A stretch of 64,000 bases of DNA from Compostimonas suwonensis (GTDB lineage: Bacteria; Actinomycetota; Actinomycetes; Actinomycetales; Microbacteriaceae). The stretch is taken from positions 372,001-436,000 of the forward strand of contig NZ_PGFB01000001.1 of NCBI RefSeq assembly GCF_002797855.1. Direction: 5' to 3'. Position 1 is the stretch's first letter; each line of letters begins with the position of its first letter. The notes under the pieces were generated by a model. It saw nothing but the letters and a program-made list of their open reading frames with translations, searched no databases and was not told where the DNA came from. Positions 58,694 to 64,000 of this stretch are shown piece by piece. The position numbers were made by a program, and so were the translations under genes.

Positions 58694-59149
58694 TGCAACC
58701 TCCGGAGCCGTTCGAGAGCCCAGGATACCGCGCGGGCGCACGCGCGGATCAGGCCCGGCGCGATGACTGCGGGTTTCCTCGTGCGGCGGCCGTGCGAGCA
58801 AGGGCGGTGGCGGCATCCGGGCGGCTCTGGCGGCGGTGAGGATGTGCCGAGCGCGCAGATCCGGCGAGGATGCGGCGTGTTCGTCGCGTTCGGGCGGCGC
58901 GCCGCCCGAGACTGCGCGTCGGCGTCAGCAACGGGTCTGTGCCCGAGTTGCGGGCCGGGGCATCCGAGGTGCTTCCGCCGCCGGCATCCGGTGCTCGGAG
59001 TCCGTACGGTTCGCCCCTGCGGGCGTAGAGATTCCGTCAGGGCCGTTCCGGGTGCGGCGGGGTGGGCGTAGACCGGTAGGCATGTCCGACGTTCCGTTAC
59101 CGAATCCGACTCCGACCGCCACGACGATCTGCTCAGGGAGCGTCGCTCG
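58694..59149. other. 456-bp gap with no supported gene
   Basis: G/C-rich, with several short open frames on both strands that resemble no family and lack ribosome-binding sites. I see no hairpin, tRNA or repeat in it apart from scattered GGCATCCG words. Confidence 0.6.
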
Positions 59150-59857
59150 ATGACGCTCACGCACATCATCCCCTCGCTGCGCCGCAGCATCCCCGAGCCG
59201 CTCGTCGCCGACCGCTGGCCCGAGCACACGGTCGCCAGCACCACCGACGTGACGATCGCGGGCGTCTCGCTCATACGTCTCGTCGAGCTCTGCGACACCC
59301 CGTGCGTGCACACGGCCGCCGCCGTCATCCCCGGAACCGGCGGGCGCCCCTCGCCCACGGCCGACATGTCCGTCGTCGTGAGCACGGTGCTGTCGGTCGA
59401 GCGCTCACCGGACGGGCTGGTCGTCGTGATCGACGCCGAACCGGGGGAGTGCGACGCGAACCTCGCCGAGACCCGCCTGCTCGGCCGCGTGTCGACCGCG
59501 AAAGGCGTGCCGGTGCGACTGAGCGGCGAGCGAGCGGATGCCGCGACAGCGGCGCGCTCGGCGGGTGTCGGTGTGGGCGCTGATGCGGGTGCCGCGGTGG
59601 GTGCCGGTGGTGTGCTGAGCGCTGGTGCTGCGCTGGGTGCGGGTTCCGGCGCTGCGCCCGGTGCTGGTGCTGCGCTGGGCGCCGGCGTTGCGCCCGGTGC
59701 CGGCGTGGCTCTCGCCGAGCTGCCCGTCGACCTCCGCCCCGGCGACCTGGTCGCCTTCCCCTGCCGCGGGGTCACCTGCCACCGCGCGATCGCGGGCCCG
59801 GCGCATCACGCCGATGCTGCTGCGATCCGGCCGGCGCTCGTCGGCGCGGCGCTCTGA
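59150..59857 (+). CDS. Unknown protein with Ala/Gly repeat insertion
   Basis: A 235-residue protein I do not recognise. The N-terminal part (LTHIIPSLRRSIPEPLVADRWPEHTVASTTDVTIAGVSLIRLVELCDTPCVHTAAAV) and the C-terminal part (ALAELPVDLRPGDLVAFPCRGVTCHRA) look like one folded domain with Cys/His residues, split by a low-complexity stretch (about residues 140-185) of Ala-Gly-Val units whose DNA is a degenerate GGTGCCGGTG-type repeat. GGGAG lies 9 nt before the ATG. The insertion probably arose by repeat expansion. Confidence 0.6.
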   Translation: MTLTHIIPSLRRSIPEPLVADRWPEHTVASTTDVTIAGVSLIRLVELCDTPCVHTAAAVIPGTGGRPSPTADMSVVVSTVLSVERSPDGLVVVIDAEPGECDANLAETRLLGRVSTAKGVPVRLSGERADAATAARSAGVGVGADAGAAVGAGGVLSAGAALGAGSGAAPGAGAALGAGVAPGAGVALAELPVDLRPGDLVAFPCRGVTCHRAIAGPAHHADAAAIRPALVGAAL

Positions 59858-59911
59858 GCGCGTCGAGCTTGCGGGGAGATGACGACCATCGTCTCTGAGC
59901 AACGGCGCGCG

Positions 59912-60667
59912 TCAGCTCGCGGGGCGGGCGATGCGCGACATCGGTGTGAGGGAGCCGGCGGCGTGCGGCAGGCGGATGACGTCGGCCTCGTCGTGAAAGC
60001 CCAGCCGGCGATAGAAGCTCAGGTTGCGCGGGTTGGACGACTGCAGATACGCGAGCTCGCCGGCATCCGCTCGTGTCAGCCAGTCGCTCACGAGCCGCGA
60101 GCCCTCGCCGCCGCCGCGGACCGCCCGCGAGCCGGCGAGCACATCGACGTAGTCGTGGGGCCTCGCCGGGTGCGTGCTGTCGATCGTCGCGAAGACCTCG
60201 CGGATCTTGTCGAGATGCTGCTGCCCGATCGCCGGCAGCAGGGCGCGCAGGGATGCCGGTACCTCCTCGGTCGGGGCCTGGCCGCCTGTCGCGGTGTCGC
60301 CGAGTACTGCGCCGCCGAGTGCTGCGCCCTCGAGCACCGTGCCGTCGCCGAGCCGCTCGGTCAGCATGACCGTGGCGCCGCTCTCGGAGGCGAACGCCTC
60401 ACCGCGGGCCATCGCATCCGCCACCTTGACCGCGAAGTAGGCGTTCAGGGCGGCGAGGCGCGACTGCGGTTCGGGTGTCATCCACTGGTAGAAGGGGTCG
60501 TCGGCGAACGTCTCGGCGAACACGAGCGCGGCCTGCGCGGCCATTCCGTGCGAAATCCGTATCACGCTACGACCCTGCCACAGCCGGCCGCCGCCTGGCA
60601 CGATCGGGGTGGCGCGCACCGTCGGCGCGAGGATCGTTTCGGCCCTCCGAGCATCGGTCTGCGTCAT
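59912..60667 (-). CDS. GNAT-family N-acetyltransferase
   Basis: A 251-residue protein with the GNAT fold: VIRISHGMAAQAALVFAETFADDPFYQWM at the start, the acetyl-CoA loop reduced to VRGGGEGSRLVSDWLTRAD, and the typical C-terminal AYLQSSNPRNLSFYRRLGFHDEADVIRLP. An Ala/Gly-rich insertion (EGAALGGAVLGDTATGG) lies in the middle. Substrate is unknown. The start is uncertain: ATG at 60667 is chosen, with ATG at 60709 possible; neither has a good ribosome-binding site. Confidence 0.78.
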   Translation of the reverse strand: MTQTDARRAETILAPTVRATPIVPGGGRLWQGRSVIRISHGMAAQAALVFAETFADDPFYQWMTPEPQSRLAALNAYFAVKVADAMARGEAFASESGATVMLTERLGDGTVLEGAALGGAVLGDTATGGQAPTEEVPASLRALLPAIGQQHLDKIREVFATIDSTHPARPHDYVDVLAGSRAVRGGGEGSRLVSDWLTRADAGELAYLQSSNPRNLSFYRRLGFHDEADVIRLPHAAGSLTPMSRIARPAS

Positions 60668-60737
60668 CTCGGCGGCGAGATGGCGTGCCACGAGGGCGGT
60701 GGCTCGCATACAGTTGTCGTGAGCGAGGGATGGTCGT

Positions 60738-61220
60738 ATGACAGCAATCGACATGGAGATCGACGCCTTCCTGGCCGACTCCGCGGAGTCGGTGCAGGGC
60801 AAGATCTATGCGCTCGGCATCGGCTGGAACACGGTCTTCGCCCCGCAGTTCCCCGCCACGCACCCGCGGGTCGCGCTCGGCGTCACCGTTCACGTGCCGT
60901 ACACGGCGACGAACGCCCCGCACGCGCTCACCGTGTCCCTCGTGGACGAAGACGGCACGAAGCAGATGCTGGGGCGAGCACCGAGCAGCACGGGCGAGCC
61001 GCGGCCGGTGTTCGACCTCACCGCCAACTTCAACGTCGGCCGCCCGCCCATGCTCCCCGAGGGCGACGAGCAGATCGTCGCGATGGCGATGGTCATCGAC
61101 CAGATGTCGTTCTCCCGGCCCGAGATGCTCGCCTGGGTCTTCGAGGTCGACGGTGTCGAGCTGAAGCGGCTGCCGATGCGCGTCGCGCAGCTGGCCCAGC
61201 AGCCGGGGATGCTGCGGTAG
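60738..61220 (+). CDS. DUF6941-type protein
   Basis: A 160-residue protein: GKIYALGIGWNTVFAPQFPATHPRVALGVTVHVPYTATNAPHALTVSLVDEDG matches my memory of the DUF6941 family, small beta-rich cytosolic proteins of unknown function in actinobacteria. It has no signal or membrane segment. It is divergent from the GNAT gene, with a short promoter gap. It is the last chromosomal gene before the tRNA-linked islet. Confidence 0.7.
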   Translation: MTAIDMEIDAFLADSAESVQGKIYALGIGWNTVFAPQFPATHPRVALGVTVHVPYTATNAPHALTVSLVDEDGTKQMLGRAPSSTGEPRPVFDLTANFNVGRPPMLPEGDEQIVAMAMVIDQMSFSRPEMLAWVFEVDGVELKRLPMRVAQLAQQPGMLR

Positions 61221-61298
61221 CCGCCCGGTTGTGCGAGCCCGTCGGCGCGGGCCGCGCTCGCGCAGGTGGGTCTTGCGCGGGCGGTTCGGCGAGAGATA

Positions 61299-61336
61299 TG
61301 GAGCGGATGACGGGAATCGAACCCGCGCTATCAGCT
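61299..61336 (-). repeat. 38-bp copy of the tRNA-Gly 3' end (att site)
   Basis: Identical over 38 bp to 62353-62390, the 3' half of the intact tRNA-Gly gene including the CCA. The rest of the tRNA is absent here. This is the footprint of integration at the tRNA 3' end. Confidence 0.92.
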
Positions 61337-61404
61337 CCCTTCCTTACCAATGTTGACCGAGCAAACCGTGAGTAAATGGCAACCAACGCCCCGTTTCGGG
61401 GGGA

Positions 61405-61432
61405 TTGCCAATAACCGACACCGCGCTATGCT
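61405..61432 (+). promoter_or_regulatory. Promoter of the islet gene
   Basis: TTGCCA (61405-61410), 16 nt and TATGCT (61427-61432); the -10 ends 6 nt before the ATG, predicting a leaderless mRNA. A hairpin with a CCCCG/CGGGG core overlaps the -35 region (61377-61410). Confidence 0.6.
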
Positions 61433-61438
61433 CACGGG

Positions 61439-62080
61439 ATGACCGACCCGACGCTGGCTGCGCGCGCAAAGGGATTCTGGATGGATCTTTCCCGACGAGA
61501 GCGTGTCTTCTTCGTTACCGGCGCGTCGATCATTGTTGCGCTTCTCGCTCTCGCGATCGCAGGGTTCTCGATCGCAGCCTTCAACAACAACGTCGCGATA
61601 GGTAATGCGGACCACGCACATCGGGCAGAAGCTGAGCTCGCTGCGGCTCGCGCGTCGAACGACTCGATGCGTAGCGAGAACAGCTCGCTACGTACGAAGG
61701 TCGACGAGGCTAACGTCAAGGAAGCGGAGTTCGACAGCCGAAGTGCCGACCTCGACGAGCGAGCGGCCGCACTCGACCAGCGGGACAAGGACGTCGCCGC
61801 TCGTGAGGTTGCGGTTGGATCTGCAGAGCAGCAGCAGGCGGCGAACGAAGTGCGGAACGGCGTGCACGTCGTCGGGCAAGGGGTCTCCGCTGGCGTCTAT
61901 GTCACAGACGGGCCCAGCGGAACGAACTCGGCAGGTTGCTACTACGCGTGGAAGTCCGGCACGGGGAGCGATGCTGACATCGTCGACAACAACATCGTGG
62001 ATGGCGCTGCCACTGTGACCCTCGCTGACGGGGATGTGTTCGAATCGAACTCCTGCCAAGTGTGGAGGAAGGTCGGCTGA
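61439..62080 (+). CDS. Islet protein: membrane anchor, coiled coil and C-terminal domain
   Basis: A 213-residue protein of unknown function. One transmembrane helix (VFFVTGASIIVALLALAIAGFSIAAF) is followed by a coiled coil (about residues 58-140; AEAELAAARASNDSMRSENSSLRTKVDEAN and further heptads with DLDERAAALDQRDKDVAAREV). The last 70 residues (GVHVVGQGVSAGVYVTDGPSGTNSAGCYYAWKSG to CQVW) form a compact beta domain with two Cys, of a type often seen in actinobacterial phage and plasmid cargo. It is the only intact gene of the islet and has its own leaderless promoter. Confidence 0.75.
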   Translation: MTDPTLAARAKGFWMDLSRRERVFFVTGASIIVALLALAIAGFSIAAFNNNVAIGNADHAHRAEAELAAARASNDSMRSENSSLRTKVDEANVKEAEFDSRSADLDERAAALDQRDKDVAAREVAVGSAEQQQAANEVRNGVHVVGQGVSAGVYVTDGPSGTNSAGCYYAWKSGTGSDADIVDNNIVDGAATVTLADGDVFESNSCQVWRKVG

Positions 62081-62288
62081 TGACTCGCAGCAATCCCTAC
62101 GAGCGTGCCCTCGTCGTCATCACATCGATCGCCGGAGGCTTCGGGCTGATCCTTACCATTGTCGGCTTTCGTCAGCAGCAACCGCTGCCCTCGCTGCGCT
62201 CGGGCTGATTCTCCTCACTGCAGGGATACTTGCGCTCTTTACGTTCCTGGCGGTCGCGGCCGTCAACTATGAGCGGCGTTCCGACTAG
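62080..62288 (+). pseudogene. Frameshifted two-helix membrane protein
   Basis: Starting at an ATG that overlaps the preceding stop (TGATG), the frame reads MTRSNPYERALVVITSIAGGFGLILTIVGF, a first helix, but ends soon after at 62208. From about 62170 the -1 frame continues ATAALAALGLILLTAGILALF with a second helix and ends NYERRSD at 62288. One lost or gained base, or a programmed shift, would join them into about 70 residues. The 62209-62352 rest holds no gene. Confidence 0.6.
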
Positions 62289-62352
62289 CTGAGAGCCCAC
62301 GTTCACAAAACAGCGAGTAAATAGCAGAGCTTCCGCGAGCGGGTGGGAGCTG

Positions 62353-62426
62353 TGGAGCGGATGACGGGAATCGAACCCGCGCTATCAGCTTGGGAAGCTG
62401 AAGTTCTACCATTGAACTACATCCGC
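62353..62426 (-). tRNA. tRNA-Gly (anticodon CCC)
   Basis: A complete 74-nt tRNA with encoded CCA: acceptor GCGGATG/CATCCGC, D arm around GTTCAATGGTAGAAC, anticodon stem-loop CAGC-TTCCCAA-GCTG (anticodon CCC, reading GGG), T arm GCGGGTTCGATTCCCGT, discriminator T. Its 3' 38 nt are duplicated at 61299-61336, marking it as an integration site. Confidence 0.97.
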
Positions 62427-62546
62427 GCGCCACGAGAAGTGGACCCCGCCATCCTAGCAAGCCGCGTCGGCGGCACGGAAAGTGCCGGGGCATCCCGTCT
62501 GCGCTGCCGGCCTGCCGTGGGGCATCCTGCCCACTAAACTGGCCGC

Positions 62547-63152
62547 GTGCTGCTTTCGGATCGTGACATCAAAGCCGAGCTCGACGCGGGCAGGATCGGC
62601 CTCGAGCCGTATGATCCGCAGATGATCCAGCCGTCGAGCATCGATGTGAGGCTCGACCGGTTCTTCCGGCTCTTCGACAACCACAAGTATCCGGTCATCG
62701 ACCCGGCGCAAGACCAGCCCGAGCTCACCCGTCTCATCGAGGCGAAGCCGAGCGAGCCGTTCGTGCTGCACCCCGGAGAGTTCGTGCTCGGCTCCACCTA
62801 CGAGCTGGTCTCGCTGCCCGACGACGTGGCCGCCCGCCTCGAGGGCAAGAGCTCGCTCGGACGCCTCGGACTGCTCACCCACTCGACCGCTGGCTTCATC
62901 GACCCCGGCTTCACCGGCCACGTGACGCTCGAGCTCAGCAACGTGGCGACCCTGCCGATCCTGCTCTGGCCGGGCATGAAGATCGGGCAGATGTGCTTCT
63001 TCCGTCTGAGCTCACCGGCCGAGAAGCCGTACGGCTCGGCCGAGTACAGCTCGCGGTATCAGGGGCAGCGCGGGCCGACGGCATCCCGCTCGTTCCAGAA
63101 CTTCCACCGCACGGATGTCGGCGCCGACGCGATCGGCAGCACCGAACTCTAG
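62547..63152 (+). CDS. dcd: dCTP deaminase (likely bifunctional, dUMP-forming)
   Basis: A 201-residue trimeric nucleotide deaminase: [35 protein letters not shown] at the start, [34 protein letters not shown] with the catalytic Glu, and [16 protein letters not shown]. Actinobacterial Dcd proteins such as that of M. tuberculosis also hydrolyse dUTP to dUMP. TAAACT (62535-62540) ends 6 nt before the GTG, so the mRNA is probably leaderless. It stands between the tRNA gene and a convergent idi. Confidence 0.95.
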   Translation: MLLSDRDIKAELDAGRIGLEPYDPQMIQPSSIDVRLDRFFRLFDNHKYPVIDPAQDQPELTRLIEAKPSEPFVLHPGEFVLGSTYELVSLPDDVAARLEGKSSLGRLGLLTHSTAGFIDPGFTGHVTLELSNVATLPILLWPGMKIGQMCFFRLSSPAEKPYGSAEYSSRYQGQRGPTASRSFQNFHRTDVGADAIGSTEL

Positions 63153-63162
63153 CTCCCGCCCT

Positions 63163-63236
63163 TCGCCGAGCGCGGGGTTGTTTGCGAGCGACGAGCGCCG
63201 AAGGGCCGCGGTCGCGAAGAAGGCCGCGCTCGGCGA
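63163..63236. terminator. Inverted repeat between convergent dcd and idi
   Basis: Perfect 13-bp arms (63163-63175 and 63224-63236) around 48 nt lie between the two stop codons. Its place suggests a bidirectional terminator, although no T-run is present. Confidence 0.55.
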
Positions 63237-63253
63237 GATGGGGAGGCCGCGCC

Positions 63254-63790
63254 TCAGCGGGTGGCGGCGAGGGGCAGCAGCTGCGGCAGCTGCAGCGTCA
63301 GCCACGGGCTGAACGCCCACGGCGCCGCGGTTACGGCGGCGAGCATCGCCTGCGGATCGGCCCATGTCCACTCCACGACCTCGGAGGGGTTGGGCTGCGG
63401 GTCGGCGACCGCGCGCGCGATGTAGACGGGGCAGATCTCGTTCTCCACGATCCCGGATGCGTCGACCGCCCGATAGCGGAAGTCGGGCAGCACGAGCTCC
63501 AGATCGACGAGCTCCATGCCGAGCTCGGCATGGGCTCGCCGGGCGACGGCGTCGCGCGGCTTCTCACCGGGGGACGGATGCCCGCAGAACGAGTTGGTCC
63601 ACACGCCCGGCCAGGTCAGCTTGCCGAGCGCTCGACGGGTGACGAGGATGCGGCCGGCCTCGTCGAAGACATGACAGGAGAAGGCCAGGTGCAGCGGCGT
63701 ATCCGTCGTGTGCACGGTCGCCTTGTCTGCGACCCCGATCGGTTCGCCGGCGGGGTCGAGCAGAACGACGGCTTCTGTTGCGGGCGTCAT
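63254..63790 (-). CDS. idi: Isopentenyl-diphosphate delta-isomerase type I
   Basis: A 178-residue Nudix-fold isomerase interconverting IPP and DMAPP. The catalytic Cys lies in WTNSFCGHPSPGE and the catalytic Glu in ENEICPVYIA; HLAFSCHVFDEAGRILVTRRA and RRAHAELGMEL complete the family pattern. The ATG at 63790 (MTPATEAVVLLD) is preferred to an ATG six codons earlier. It should supply isoprenoids for carotenoids, menaquinone or polyprenol phosphate. Confidence 0.93.
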   Translation of the reverse strand: MTPATEAVVLLDPAGEPIGVADKATVHTTDTPLHLAFSCHVFDEAGRILVTRRALGKLTWPGVWTNSFCGHPSPGEKPRDAVARRAHAELGMELVDLELVLPDFRYRAVDASGIVENEICPVYIARAVADPQPNPSEVVEWTWADPQAMLAAVTAAPWAFSPWLTLQLPQLLPLAATR

Positions 63791-63818
63791 CCACCCATTC
63801 TCGTGCACCCTCCCCTCG

Positions 63819-63999
63819 GCGGGCGAATGCGGCGGGCGAATGCGGCGGGCGGATGCGGCAGGCGGGAGCGGGCGGGCGGATGCGGCGGCGGATGCGGCGG
63901 GCGGATGCCACAGAGGGGAACGGCAGGCGGATGCGGCAGGCGAATGCGGCAGGCGGATGCGGCGGGCGGGAGCAGCAGGCGGGAGCGACCGGCGAGTGA
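63819..63999. repeat. Degenerate 12-bp tandem repeat at window end
   Basis: About fifteen imperfect units of the type GGCGGATGCGGC / GGCGAATGCGGC, interrupted by GGCGGGAGC variants, run from just upstream of idi to the right edge and may continue. No coding frame of recognisable character crosses it. Confidence 0.8.
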
Positions 64000-64000
64000 G

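Larger units (their letters stand above)
61337..62352. mobile_element. 1-kb islet at tRNA-Gly without an integrase
   Basis: The segment between the two 38-bp repeats carries one intact gene and one frameshifted small gene, and its base composition is less G/C-rich than the flanks (for example 61340-61380 and 62290-62330). Near both ends stands a second repeat, GAGTAAATGGCA (61370-61381) and GAGTAAATAGCA (62315-62326), in the same orientation, possibly integrase arm sites. No integrase is present, so it is either a deletion remnant or a small element moved by an integrase encoded elsewhere. Confidence 0.75.

Noticed and set aside
58694-59149. Several short open frames in the gap between the DLH-like and the unknown gene
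   Set aside because: No ribosome-binding site, no similarity to any family I know, and composition typical of G/C-rich noise.

Overview
The window is a high-GC bacterial chromosome segment from the Actinomycetota, most probably a Microbacteriaceae-type organism. The evidence is the gene order parA-parB / trxA-trxB-murJ-DUF6049-cca, which matches the origin-proximal block of actinobacteria (pcnA-Rv3909-mviN-trxB-trxC-parB-parA in Mycobacterium), the rpsF-ssb-rpsR-rplI-dnaB string, a MshA-type glycosyltransferase beside inositol-3-phosphate synthase, frequent GTG starts, and many genes with a -10-like hexamer 6-7 nt before the start codon (leaderless mRNAs). parA is cut by the left edge; dnaA should lie a few kb further left.

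Regions. (1) 1-23 kb is the core, origin-side block: chromosome partitioning (parAB), a D-Ala-D-Ala ligase-type enzyme, an aminotransferase, thioredoxin and its reductase behind a perfect SigR-type promoter, the lipid II flippase MurJ, CCA-adding enzyme, ino1 and a MshA-like glycosyltransferase, ribosomal proteins S6/S18/L9 with SSB, and the replicative helicase DnaB. DnaB is preceded by a striking cluster of DnaA boxes. purB, a low-molecular-weight tyrosine phosphatase, and a WxS helical-hairpin protein plus alpha/beta-hydrolase pair follow. (2) 23-34 kb: hisC, a complete E1alpha-E1beta-E2 2-oxo acid dehydrogenase operon, an ECF42-type sigma factor with its DGPF partner and a matching promoter, a zinc ABC transporter with Zur-type box and Zur, then zinc-free L28, L33 and S14, and HU. 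(3) 35-44 kb: a CopD-CtaG fusion, a Pif1/RecD-like helicase, an iron-box-controlled heme oxygenase with DUF2470 neighbour, small membrane proteins, a serine hydrolase lipoprotein and a DinB-like protein.

(4) 43.9-57.8 kb is an accessory catabolic island built as two divergent operons around a GntR regulator. Leftward: class II aldolase, GntR, family III CoA-transferase, fused carboxyltransferase. Rightward: an NMT1/SsuA-type ABC transporter, isochorismatase-fold hydrolase, C-C/ester alpha/beta hydrolase, two hydantoinase/dihydropyrimidinase-type amidohydrolases, a Rid protein lacking the catalytic Arg, a fumarylacetoacetate-hydrolase family enzyme and a metallo-beta-lactamase-fold hydrolase. 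Nearly all junctions overlap by 4 nt or are a few nt. The set looks like uptake, hydrolytic ring opening and CoA-dependent breakdown of a cyclic ureide, imide or pyrimidine-like compound. It resembles parts of the Rut pathway without RutA and I know no described pathway with this composition.

(5) 58-64 kb: a dienelactone-hydrolase family protein, unknown proteins, a GNAT acetyltransferase, and a 1-kb islet inserted at the 3' end of tRNA-Gly(CCC), bounded by a 38-bp direct repeat and lacking an integrase. dcd, idi and a degenerate tandem repeat end the window. Short tandem duplications and long inverted repeats occur at many gene junctions.
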